A DNA stretch of 64,000 bases from CAVTUU01 sp045804965. Its GTDB lineage: Bacteria; Chloroflexota; Chloroflexia; Thermomicrobiales; UBA6265. The translations under genes were made by a program, and so were the position numbers. Below, piece after piece: positions 24,818-32,690 of the stretch. The DNA is taken from contig JBJMMD010000050.1 of assembly GCA_045804965.1 (NCBI GenBank), positions 1 to 64,000 on the forward strand. Direction: 5' to 3'. The first letter of the stretch is position 1, and the number at the start of each line of letters is the position of its first letter. The notes below the pieces were generated by a model. That model worked only from the letters and a program-made list of their open reading frames with translations. It was not told the DNA's origin and searched no databases.

Positions 24818-25354
24818 GTGGAGTGGTACAACGAACCGTCTGTCTGGATTGCAGACGACAACACATTCAGCATCACCGCCGAGCCGAAAACCGACTTCTG
24901 GCGCAAGACGCACTACGGGTTCATCCGCGACAACGGGCATTTCGCCTATGTCCGCCACAAGGGCGATTTTTCCGCCGAGGTCAACGTGTCCGGGGACTAT
25001 CGCGATCAATACGACCAGGCCGGACTCATGTTGCGCCACGACGACAAGCGCTGGCTCAAATGCGGAATCGAGCTTGTCGACGGCATCCACTACGCCAGCG
25101 CGGTCATAACCGACGACTACTCCGACTGGTCGGTCGCCCCGCTCGCGGGCGCGCCACAGTCGGTGACCGTCCGCCTCAGTCGTGAAGACCAAACCGTCAT
25201 GATCCACTTCAGCATCGACGGCGGACCCGAACGGCTCATCCGCGTTGCCCGTCTGCCCATGGACGAAGAGGTCCAGATCGGCATGATGTGCGCCTCGCCC
25301 GAAGGGAGCGGCGTCACCGCCGTCTTCCGCGATTTCCAGGTCGTGCCGAAGTAG
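24818..25354 (+). CDS. DUF1349 family protein
   Basis: A 178-residue protein. I chose GTG 24818 (VEWYNEPSVWIADDNTFSIT), the family's usual start, over TTG 24785. It shows the DUF1349 concanavalin-like beta-sandwich: AEPKTDFWRKTHYGFIRDNG, YDQAGLMLRHDDKRWLKCGI, VTVRLSREDQTVMIHFSIDG, VQIGMMCASPEGSGVTAVFR. The family resembles laminin-G/glycosidase-associated sandwiches and is cytosolic here. It is convergent with the HAD gene, stops three bases apart. Confidence 0.9.
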   Translation: MEWYNEPSVWIADDNTFSITAEPKTDFWRKTHYGFIRDNGHFAYVRHKGDFSAEVNVSGDYRDQYDQAGLMLRHDDKRWLKCGIELVDGIHYASAVITDDYSDWSVAPLAGAPQSVTVRLSREDQTVMIHFSIDGGPERLIRVARLPMDEEVQIGMMCASPEGSGVTAVFRDFQVVPK

Positions 25355-25357
25355 GAA

Positions 25358-26146
25358 TCAGTCCGCCGGAAAGAGCCCATTAAAAACGTCCGGCAGCGCC
25401 GCGACCGAATCGAGCACGAGATCGGCGTGCGCTTCATCTTCGAGCGTCACCGGTTTCCCGGTGCGGACCAGCACCGTGCGCATCCCGAGCTTGCGTGCGG
25501 GCGCGAGATCGTTCTTGCCATCGTCGCCGACCATCACTACTTGCCGCGGCGGCAGATCGAGCATCCGCACCGCCTGGCGGAAGAACGGCAACGACGGTTT
25601 CCCGATCGTGAGCGCGCGGACTCCCGCGGCCTCTTCCAGCGCCGTGACGTACGGACCGGAATCGAGCCGCATCCCAGTCGACGTTCGCCAATGGCGATTG
25701 CGATGCATCGCCACCAGGCGCGCGCCGTTCGTGAGCAACCGGTAGGCGCGGTTCATCCGTTCGTAGGTCAGCCGCTCCTCGGCCCCACCGATGACGACAA
25801 CTTCGGCCGTCGCCTCATCGTCATCTGGCACGAGGTCGATCCCGAGCCGGCGAAAATCCTCATCGACTGCCCCTTTGGCGATGAGGTAGCAGCGAGCGTT
25901 CGGCCACCGGCGATGGATGTACTCTGCGGTTGCGCTCCCGGCGGTGAGAATCTCATCGTCCTGAATCGGGAAATGAATCGAGCGCAACGATTCGCCAAGA
26001 ACCGATGTCGACGCGGTTGTCGTGTTCGTCACAAAGCGACGGGGAATATTCCGCGCCGCCAGCGCGCGCAGCGTGTCCACCGCACCCGGAATCCGTTCCA
26101 GGCTGACGTGCAATACCCCTTCGAGGTCGAACAGAACGCCTCGCAA
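25358..26146 (-). CDS. HAD-IIA family phosphatase (LHPP/NagD-like)
   Basis: A 262-residue enzyme beginning at TTG 26146 (RGVLFDLEGVLHVSLERIPG). Motif I is FDLEGVL, with Glu at the position of the usual second Asp; motif II FVTNTTTAS; the C2A cap (about 70-175); Lys in TIGKPSLPFF; motif IV VMVGDDGKNDLAPARKLGMR. This is the TIGR01458/LHPP-like subgroup of NagD phosphatases. The first-motif Glu instead of Asp could lower or change hydrolase activity. The ribosome site is weak, so a slightly different start is possible. Confidence 0.88.
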   Translation of the reverse strand: MRGVLFDLEGVLHVSLERIPGAVDTLRALAARNIPRRFVTNTTTASTSVLGESLRSIHFPIQDDEILTAGSATAEYIHRRWPNARCYLIAKGAVDEDFRRLGIDLVPDDDEATAEVVVIGGAEERLTYERMNRAYRLLTNGARLVAMHRNRHWRTSTGMRLDSGPYVTALEEAAGVRALTIGKPSLPFFRQAVRMLDLPPRQVVMVGDDGKNDLAPARKLGMRTVLVRTGKPVTLEDEAHADLVLDSVAALPDVFNGLFPAD

Positions 26147-26149
26147 CGA

Positions 26150-26288
26150 CCCTCACCCGGCGCGCACGCGCCACCCTCGCCCTGATGCGCAGAGCGAGGG
26201 GACGAAAAAAGCACGAACCGTTCGCTTCAACCCCACTCCCGGGCGCGGGCCGGGTACCCTCTGGGCGGCGGGTAGGGGTCAGGGAACG
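26150..26288. repeat. Mosaic repeat block
   Basis: Holds CCCTCACCCGGCGCGCACGC, CCCTCGCCC...GAGGGG and CGGGTACCCTCTGGGCGG. The last is the same phrase as at 19.1, 32.7, 38.1 and 60.0 kb. Confidence 0.6.
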
Positions 26289-27722
26289 CTACGCCCCCAA
26301 CCCCGCGCGCCAGACCATACCAAGGCCCAGGATTAGCACGAAGACGGCGCTAATGATCGGGCTCAGCGCGACGACGCGGCCGAGACCGGCGCTCAACGTC
26401 GAGTTCCGATCCGCAAGGGTCGTGCTCGCGCGTTTCCAGAACGGGCCGGCCAAGGCGATGCTCAGGCCAAAGGCGATCAGCACCCCGGCCAGTCCGAGGC
26501 TGAACGCCACAATCGCGATCATCCCGAACCCGGCCTGATTGATCCCGACCGCGAGCAGCAAAATCGCGAGCGCATCCGGACACGGCGCGAGACCGCCCGT
26601 GACGCCGAGCGTGACCAGATTCCGCAACGAAACCCGGCGCTTATCTGCGGTCACCACCGTTGCCACCTCGGCCAGATGCAACTTGGCGTGCTCCTCGGGC
26701 GTGAGATGAGCATGGTCGTGGTCGGGCATGTGCTCGTGCTCGTGCTCGCGGCCGCGCCGGACCGCTTTACGGACCATGTTCAGCCCCATCAGCACGATCA
26801 ACAGGCCCGAAACAAGCCCGAGCACGGGGATCACCCGCGACGGCAAGAAGAAGCGGCTTGCTACGATCGTCGCGAACCCCAGCACAAACACGCTCGCTGT
26901 GTGGGTGAACGTGACGATCGCAGCAAGGGTGATTGCGTCCCGCGGGGCACCGCCGCTGGCGACCAAGTAGCCCGCGACCAGTGTCTTACCATGACCGGGT
27001 TGCATAGCGTGTAACGCGCCCATGGCGGCGAAGATAGCGATCATGGTGAGCACGAAGAGCGGCGTTTTCGGCCGCTCCAGCTCCCGCTTGGCGCGGCCGA
27101 TGATCCCGCCCTGGGCCCATTCCTGGGCGGCGTCGGTCGCCGAGTTCGGCGTCACGCCGGCGATCGCGGGATCGGCGGTGAAGGTGATGCGGGAGGTCGA
27201 TCCCGGCCAACCCTGATTGACCAGCGTCGTCCCGGCGGCCGATTCGACGTCGAACCCGAAGTCAGTGCGGTCGATCCGGTAGTCGTTGCTGACAGTAAGA
27301 CCGTGCTGCGTGTCCGCCGGGGCCGCCGGCACCGGCACGGTGGCGGTGACCACAATCGGGCTCAGCCCGAGATGGAAATCCGCTAGCTTCGGCACCGCGA
27401 TCGAGGCCGAACCCGGATCGAGCGGCACAACCGCGCCGTCCACGATAACCCGAACCTCGCCCAGGTACGTGGCGAGCCACGCCGCGCGCTCAGCGTCGTC
27501 CACCACACCGTCGCGATTGAGATCGATCTCAGCCACGACCAATTCGTTGGCCAAGATTCCGCCGCCGATCGCGAACGAGAGATGCACCTGGGCCGGCTGT
27601 AGTTGCACGAGCAGACGCTGCTTGAGCCGGTCCGCGGGGTGCGCATCAGCCTTTGCAGGGAGAAGGCCGACCAAAAGCGCGAGACCGGCAAAGGTTACCA
27701 AAAGCGTGACGAACCGAGACAA
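26289..27722 (-). CDS. NicO/RcnA-type nickel/cobalt transporter with extracytoplasmic domain
   Basis: A 477-residue membrane protein. TTG 27722 is 11 bases behind GGGGAG; the longer frame enters intergenic repeats. A signal helix (FVTLLVTFAGLALLVGLLP) leads into a beta-rich periplasmic domain (about 30-190) with an EF-hand-like loop DLNRDGVVDDAE. Six or so membrane helices follow, with HAMQPGHGKTLVAGYL (the family's H-x4-GHGK) and TFTHTASV. A His/Asp-rich cytosolic loop (HEHEHMPDHDHAHL) probably binds metal. It should export Ni/Co or a similar ion. It is single-gene, and a perfect repeat hairpin sits just upstream of the start. Confidence 0.9.
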   Translation of the reverse strand: MSRFVTLLVTFAGLALLVGLLPAKADAHPADRLKQRLLVQLQPAQVHLSFAIGGGILANELVVAEIDLNRDGVVDDAERAAWLATYLGEVRVIVDGAVVPLDPGSASIAVPKLADFHLGLSPIVVTATVPVPAAPADTQHGLTVSNDYRIDRTDFGFDVESAAGTTLVNQGWPGSTSRITFTADPAIAGVTPNSATDAAQEWAQGGIIGRAKRELERPKTPLFVLTMIAIFAAMGALHAMQPGHGKTLVAGYLVASGGAPRDAITLAAIVTFTHTASVFVLGFATIVASRFFLPSRVIPVLGLVSGLLIVLMGLNMVRKAVRRGREHEHEHMPDHDHAHLTPEEHAKLHLAEVATVVTADKRRVSLRNLVTLGVTGGLAPCPDALAILLLAVGINQAGFGMIAIVAFSLGLAGVLIAFGLSIALAGPFWKRASTTLADRNSTLSAGLGRVVALSPIISAVFVLILGLGMVWRAGLGA

Positions 27723-27738
27723 TTGCGTCCGGCTCCCC

Positions 27739-27980
27739 GCCCGGGAATCAATTCCCGGGCTACCAAACGGAAGTCGGATAAATCCGACTGGTGCCGAGGA
27801 ACCATCTCGGTCTCGTTGGGGCGTGTGGCGCACGCCCGCCTGATGAGAGACGGCGGTTGGCAAGGGCAATCGGGATTGAATTCGGACCCGAGCGCACGGC
27901 CCGTGCGCCCCTACAATCTCAACTCTATTAGTCGGTTTTAACCGACTTTCAGGGGTGAGCCCGGGATTTGAATCCCGGGC
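27739..27980. repeat. Mosaic block with four or five near-perfect palindromes
   Basis: Within 242 bases: GCCCGGGAAT-CA-ATTCCCGGGC (27739-27760), AGTCGGAT-AA-ATCCGACT (27772-27789), GCGCACGGCCCGTGCGC (27892-27908), AGTCGGTT-TT-AACCGACT (27930-27947) and GCCCGGGATT-TG-AATCCCGGGC (27959-27980). Paired hairpins of the same type differ by compensating changes. The rest of the gap to 28047 shows no gene. Confidence 0.85.
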
Positions 27981-28047
27981 GAGGAGCCGGCTACGAAGGT
28001 TCCATCTGCAAGTGCGGCTGCCCAAACTCAATTGAGACATGGACTGG

Positions 28048-28458
28048 CTACTCGCCGTCATCGCTTGGTTCATCTTCGGCCGCCGTGGTCGCTTCTCGCA
28101 ATCTGCCGGCATATCCAGGAGGCAACTCCCAATATCGCGCCGCCGCCACGACCGCTTCCGGCGCTCCACTCGCAAATTGGTCACCCGCGAGCACCGCCTC
28201 GACCTGGCGTCCGTCGTCGGTCGTCGCCTGCCGCGACGCGCCGGTCGCGCCATTCCTACCCGCCTGCTCGATCACAATGCCCCAGATGTCCGGCCGTCCC
28301 TCGCTCGTGAACTGCGATGCGAATGGCGCGGCGATCTCATTTGGGCCCGCGCTGACCCATGCCCGCGCAAGGAAACGCGCTCCCGGATAGGCCGCCAGCA
28401 CGCTAGTCGGGTCCATATCGGCACCGGAAAGAAAGAGGCGAACAGCCGGCTCAGTCAT
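28048..28458 (-). CDS. Gamma-glutamylcyclotransferase-like protein
   Basis: A 136-residue protein from ATG 28458. It opens MTEPAVRLFLSGADMDPTSV, resembling the GGCT/AIG2 opening strand (Y-G-S-xMDP), then ARFLARAWVSAGPNEIAAPF and PDIWGIVIEQ, the beta-barrel core. The helical stretch with GDQFASGAPEAVVAAARYWE could hold the catalytic Glu of the fold, but I cannot be certain. The acidic end (TTAAEDEPSDDGE) is disordered. GGCT enzymes release 5-oxoproline. The call is by fold pattern. Confidence 0.55.
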   Translation of the reverse strand: MTEPAVRLFLSGADMDPTSVLAAYPGARFLARAWVSAGPNEIAAPFASQFTSEGRPDIWGIVIEQAGRNGATGASRQATTDDGRQVEAVLAGDQFASGAPEAVVAAARYWELPPGYAGRLREATTAAEDEPSDDGE

Positions 28459-28594
28459 CAGACGCGTTCATCCTTTGGGCGGTGAATGCCGCGCGGGGCG
28501 AATCCTTGTTGCGCTCATATGATACCGCGCGGCAATCTCATAACGCCGAGACAGCCCTCTCCTCCGGCCTCCCTCCAATCCTAGATGACTACGC

Positions 28595-28786
28595 GGCTGC
28601 GCCGCGCCGCCGGGCTCAAAGTGACCCTTCCCCGCTAAGACGATGAAGCCTCTCCGAGGCTGAACCTGGGCCAGTCTTTTGCATTCACGTTCTCAGCCGG
28701 TCTTGAGCCGGCTTCGGAGGTTCAGCCCGGGCACAAATGCCGGGCACGCGCCGGAGGCGCCTTGATTCTTCTCTGAAAAACGAACG
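28595..28786. repeat. Mosaic hairpin repeat block
   Basis: Fills most of this 328-base gap: GCGGCTGCGCCGC, CCTCTCCGAGG with GCTGAACC, AGCCGGTCTTGAGCCGGCT (28695-28713), TTCAGCCCGGGCACAAATGC, then a CGCGCCGGAGGCGC hairpin. Confidence 0.75.
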
Positions 28787-29971
28787 TCAAAACCCCGGCG
28801 CTTTCACCGCTAATCCCCGTAGCGGCGGCGCGACCGGCGCGTTTTTCGCCATCAGCAGCACGCCGAAGCGGCCGAGACCGCCCGGATCGATCAACCGGAA
28901 AACGGCCGCTTGCGCCACCAAGTAGTCGGCGACCGAGGTCGTCGGGTCCTGCTGGAGTTGGACCAGGAGATCGCCCAGGCCCAGGCTCGCCAGGAACGCA
29001 CCCTGCGTCGTCAACCCCGCCAGCGTCATCCCGGCCGATTCCCCGGCTCGTTGCAATGCGGTGAAATCGACGTGCGCTGTCAGGTCCTGCTCGCCGACGC
29101 GGACATAGGGATCGTCAGTTACGGTATGACCGTAATATCCCCGCACCGTGCCTTCCAAGCGGTGCGCCTGATACAACTCTTTCGCCGCGTAGCCGTAATC
29201 GAGCACGACCGCGTAGCCCCGTTCGAGGCATGAGCACGCCCCGGCGAACCACCTGACGGCCACTGGACTGACATCCACTGCCGACCTATCACCAAGATCG
29301 ACACCTTCCACTAACAGCGCGTCGAACGCAGCGCGCGCCTCGACCGTCGGCTCGTCCTCGACTTCCGCGAACCAGCCTTCTCGCCAGATCACAAACCGTT
29401 CGCGCAATTCCCCGTCCCGAACAACCAATCGATGCACGGGAAGCGCGTCCGCGACCTCGTTCGCCAATACCACTCCGGTGATCGGTTCCAATTCGACCCC
29501 GAATTCCTCAGTGGAGATGAGATGCCGCAGCCCGACCTCATCCATTGCGGCCAGTGCCTGCGCCAGCCGGTGCCGGTTCGGTTCGATGAGCCGGTAGTCG
29601 AGCGCCTCGACGATCTCCGGCGCCTCGGTCGAGAGCCCGGCGATGATGTCGTAGGCCAGCCCACCAACCCCAGCCCCATACTCGCGCACTACAAACCGCG
29701 CCGGCCGGCCCAGCCGCTCCCAGCACTCCGCGATCTGCCGGATAATCGTCATCCCAAAGAACGGGCTCGCCTCCGGCGCGGTCAGGAAATCGCCGCCTCG
29801 TCCCACCCGCCGCACCGGCGAGCGGTAATACCCATGCACGGGGTGGTACAGCGCCAACTCCATGAACCGGGCGAACGTAATCCGCTCGCCACTTGCCGCG
29901 ATCTCCTCGCGGATCGCCGCAACCAGCGCCGGATTGCTCGGTTCGGGTTCATTCGTTCCTAGGTCTGTCAT
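28787..29971 (-). CDS. MidA/NDUFAF7-type protein arginine methyltransferase
   Basis: A 394-residue protein. ATG 29971 was chosen; the longer frame enters the upstream repeat. It has the class-specific N-terminus ITFARFMELALYHPVHGYYR, GGDFLTAPEASPFFG, then the SAM motif VVREYGAGVGGLAYDI, LIEPNRHRLAQ, GVVLANEVADALPVHRLVV and AVVLDYGYAAKELY. Mitochondrial NDUFAF7 methylates an Arg of the complex I subunit NDUFS2; bacterial members are annotated as SAM-dependent methyltransferases with a similar presumed role. No complex I genes are in the window. Confidence 0.92.
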   Translation of the reverse strand: MTDLGTNEPEPSNPALVAAIREEIAASGERITFARFMELALYHPVHGYYRSPVRRVGRGGDFLTAPEASPFFGMTIIRQIAECWERLGRPARFVVREYGAGVGGLAYDIIAGLSTEAPEIVEALDYRLIEPNRHRLAQALAAMDEVGLRHLISTEEFGVELEPITGVVLANEVADALPVHRLVVRDGELRERFVIWREGWFAEVEDEPTVEARAAFDALLVEGVDLGDRSAVDVSPVAVRWFAGACSCLERGYAVVLDYGYAAKELYQAHRLEGTVRGYYGHTVTDDPYVRVGEQDLTAHVDFTALQRAGESAGMTLAGLTTQGAFLASLGLGDLLVQLQQDPTTSVADYLVAQAAVFRLIDPGGLGRFGVLLMAKNAPVAPPLRGLAVKAPGF

Positions 29972-30049
29972 GCGGCGGATTGTACGTGGTGGGTATTGTG
30001 CGGGTCGCGACGTAGTGGTGGAATTGTCGCTGCAAATCGATCGAACGAT

Positions 30050-30245
30050 CCTACGCGCCTGCGGCGCGTGCCCGGGCTTCAATTTGGCCCAGAGGGCAGC
30101 CCGCTGAACCTCTAAAGCCCCTTGCATGGGGCTACTCATGGTGGCGAACCCGGCGAATGCGGCGCACTCGTCGCTAGCCGGCTTTAGCCGGGTTCTCAGG
30201 TTCAGCGCGGGGACTTTAGCCCCGCGCACGCGGCGATCGCCGCGT
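30050..30245. repeat. Mosaic hairpin repeat block
   Basis: Holds GCGCCTGCGGCGC, CCCAGAGGGCAGCCCGCTGAAC, AGCCGGCTTTAGCCGG (30176-30191), GCGCGGGGACTTTAGCCCC (within 30205-30227) and GCGGCGATCGCCGC. These phrases match those at 18.9 and 31.4 kb. Confidence 0.75.
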
Positions 30246-30264
30246 CGTATCGGGGGTAAACGCA

Positions 30265-31425
30265 GTGAAAATCACCGCGGTCAAGGGGTTTCCGCTTCGG
30301 TTCGGAATTCGCAACCAGTTCATTGTCAAGATCGAGACCGACGCCGGGATTTCGGGACTTGGCGAAGGCGGCATCTCCGGGCGCGAGCTCGCAATGCAAG
30401 GCATGCTCGACCACCTCGCCCGCTTCCTCATCGGTGAAGACCCGCGCCGGATCGAGCATCTCTGGCAGACGATGTACCGCGGCACCTATTTCGAGGGTGG
30501 CAAGATTCTGGCGGCGACCATCTCCGCGGTCGACATCGCCCTCTGGGACATCCTCGGGCAATCGCTCGGCGTTCCGGTCTATCAACTCCTCGGCGGCGCT
30601 TCTCGCCACCACTGTCCCTGCTTCGCCACGCCGGGCACACTCAACGGGCCCGACTGCGTCGAGCAAGCGAGGGAGTTCGTCGCCAACGGCTGGCGCACGT
30701 TGCGCTTCATGACCGGGATGGCGGACGCCGGCTGGAACGGCGGCGACGGCGCGATCTTCGAGCCGCTCGAATCGCTCGATCTCGCCGCCGACTGGATTCG
30801 AGAAATTCGGAACGCGGTCGGCTCGAAAGTCGAGCTCGCGATCGACTTCCACCACCGTCTCTCGGTCGCCGAGGCCGCCCTCTTCTGCCAAAAGATCGCC
30901 GATATGAATCTCTATTTCCTCGAAGAGCCGATCCGCGCCGAGAGCCCGAAGGCCTATCAGCAGCTGCGGACCATGACCCCGATCCCCTTCGCCATCGGCG
31001 AGGAGTTTTCGAGCAAATGGGCGTTTGTTCCATTCGTGGAAGAGGGCATCCTCAACTTCGCCCGGGTCGATCTCTCCAACGTCGGCGGCATCACCGAGGC
31101 GCGGAAAGTCGCCGGTTGGTGTGAGGCCCACTACATCGACATGATGCCCCACAACCCGCTCGGTCCGGTCACCACCGCCGCCTCGATCCACTTTGCGATC
31201 GCCACCCCGAACTTCTCGTACCTGGAATACCAACACCACATCGCCGAGGGCTATCCCGCCGATCTCTTCCCCACGATGCATCACCTCGACGGCCCCAACT
31301 TCCCCCTCCCCACCGCCCCCGGCCTCGGCGTCACCTTCAACGAAGAGGCCGCGAAAGATTACGCCTTCGAGTTCTGGGAAGCCCCGCACTGGCAACGAAA
31401 CGACGGGAGTTATACAAATTGGTAG
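30265..31425 (+). CDS. Mandelate racemase/MLE family, galactonate dehydratase-like
   Basis: A 386-residue enolase-superfamily enzyme beginning at GTG 30265, eight bases after GGGGG. The N-terminal cap runs to about 125. In the barrel, metal ligands should be D in LAIDFHH, E in FLEEPI and E in AIGEEF; DLSNVGGITEARKV and MPHNPLGPVTTA match the acid/base side of D-galactonate dehydratase (DgoD) relatives. The K-x-K site on the second strand is replaced (RTLRFMTGM). It probably dehydrates an aldonic acid; which one is open. First of four paralogues in 19 kb. Confidence 0.9.
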   Translation: MKITAVKGFPLRFGIRNQFIVKIETDAGISGLGEGGISGRELAMQGMLDHLARFLIGEDPRRIEHLWQTMYRGTYFEGGKILAATISAVDIALWDILGQSLGVPVYQLLGGASRHHCPCFATPGTLNGPDCVEQAREFVANGWRTLRFMTGMADAGWNGGDGAIFEPLESLDLAADWIREIRNAVGSKVELAIDFHHRLSVAEAALFCQKIADMNLYFLEEPIRAESPKAYQQLRTMTPIPFAIGEEFSSKWAFVPFVEEGILNFARVDLSNVGGITEARKVAGWCEAHYIDMMPHNPLGPVTTAASIHFAIATPNFSYLEYQHHIAEGYPADLFPTMHHLDGPNFPLPTAPGLGVTFNEEAAKDYAFEFWEAPHWQRNDGSYTNW

Positions 31426-31439
31426 GAGATCGAGTGGCC

Positions 31440-31625
31440 GCGATACCAACGCGCTTACGGCGCGTGCCCGGCCATAAATGGACAGGGCTGAACCTATGAA
31501 GCCGGCTCAAGACCGGCCAGGGATCGGCATCCTAGACGCCTGAGGCCGTCATTCTGAGCGCCTCTACCCGTGATGCTCAGCGCCCCTTTCCGTCATTCTT
31601 AGCGAAGCGAAGAATCTCGTCGTCC
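31440..31625. repeat. Mosaic repeat block, two families
   Basis: First half: GCGCTTACGGCGC, AGGGCTGAACCTATGAAGCC and AGCCGGCTCAAGACCGGCC (31500-31518). Second half: three copies of GTCATTCTGAGCG / GTCATTCTTAGCGAAGCGAA, the family also found at 44.5, 45.3, 52.6 and 54.8 kb. Confidence 0.7.
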
Positions 31626-31641
31626 GAAGGGACTACATTGA

Positions 31642-32523
31642 ATGGCAGAAGGCAAGCGCGACATCTGGGCGGAGTGGCTCCTGCATCGTCGCTTCGGCTG
31701 CGATCCCGACCAGCAGCGGCAATGGATGGAGGAGCTCAGGCAAGTCCGGGACAAGGTCCTCGCGAACGCGCGAATCAACGCGGGGAAGACGCTGCTCGAC
31801 GTCGGCGCTGGTGACGGACTCATCGCCTTTGGCGCGATTGCGTGGGTCGGGGATCAGGTCCAGATCATCTTCAGCGACGTCTCGCAAGACCTGCTCGATC
31901 ACAGCCGGGCGGTCGCCGAGCAGATGGGGGTTGCCGGCCAAATCCAGTTCGTCCGCGCCGCGGCGGAGGAGCTTTGGCCGATCGCGGACGCCTCCGTCGA
32001 CGTCGTCACCACCCGTTCGGTCCTGATCTACGTCGCGGAGAAGCAGCGCGCCTTCGACGAGTTCTTCCGGGTGCTCCGTCCGGGCGGTCGGATTTCACTC
32101 TTCGAGCCGATCAACCGGTTCAACGCCTTTGAACCGCCGGATCGCTTGTGGGGCCTCGATGTTTCGCCGGTTCAGGACATCGTCGCCAAGGTGCGCACAC
32201 TCTACCAGCGGCTGCAGCCGCTCAACGATGATCCGATGCTGAACTTCGACGAACGCGATCTCCTCGCGTTTGCCGAGCACGCCGGCTTCCCCGAACGGCA
32301 TCTCGAATATCGCGTCGATATCGAGCCGCGGAAACCACAGCGCTGGGAAACGTATCTCAACTCCTCGGGCAACCCGCGCATCCCGACGCTCGCCGAGGCG
32401 ATGGCTGAAGTCCTCTCGCCCGCCGAACGTGAGCGCTATGAAGCCCACCTGAGGCCGCGCGTGGAGCAGGGCCGCGGGACAACATCGTCCGCCATCGCCT
32501 ACCTCTGGGCCGCCAAACGCTGA
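31642..32523 (+). CDS. Class I SAM-dependent methyltransferase
   Basis: A 293-residue protein from ATG 31642. Motif I is LLDVGAGDGLIAFGAI (about 50-65), then VQIIFSDVSQDLLDHSRAVA (motif II), IQFVRAAAEELWPIADASVD (motif III) and RVLRPGGRISLFEPI. The last 120 residues form a variable cap with LNFDERDLLAFAEHAGFPER. The substrate is not indicated. It follows the dehydratase by 217 bases of repeats, so it is probably a separate unit. Confidence 0.9.
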   Translation: MAEGKRDIWAEWLLHRRFGCDPDQQRQWMEELRQVRDKVLANARINAGKTLLDVGAGDGLIAFGAIAWVGDQVQIIFSDVSQDLLDHSRAVAEQMGVAGQIQFVRAAAEELWPIADASVDVVTTRSVLIYVAEKQRAFDEFFRVLRPGGRISLFEPINRFNAFEPPDRLWGLDVSPVQDIVAKVRTLYQRLQPLNDDPMLNFDERDLLAFAEHAGFPERHLEYRVDIEPRKPQRWETYLNSSGNPRIPTLAEAMAEVLSPAERERYEAHLRPRVEQGRGTTSSAIAYLWAAKR

Positions 32524-32544
32524 TACCAGTCCTTCGGCAGTGCA

Positions 32545-32690
32545 TGCGCGAAATGTAGGGGCGGAAGGCTTCCGCCCTTCTCAGTGACAGACGCCGCCTC
32601 GCCATGGCAACGAGTTCGCCTGCGGTCCCGGGCGCAAGCCTTGCGCCTCTACGGAAAACGGCCGGGTACCCTCTGGGTGTTAGGCCGTCG
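32545..32690. repeat. Mosaic repeat block reaching into a stop codon
   Basis: GTAGGGGCGGAAGGCTTCCG at the left, GGCGCAAGCCTTGCGCC in the middle, and CGGGTACCCTCTGGGTGTTA at the right. The right-hand phrase supplies the TAA (minus strand, 32682-32680) of the propeller gene. Confidence 0.75.

Noticed and set aside
30202..31449. Minus-strand open frame opposite the galactonate dehydratase-like gene
   Set aside because: Shadow of the plus-strand enzyme, Asp/Gly/Val-rich with no domain.
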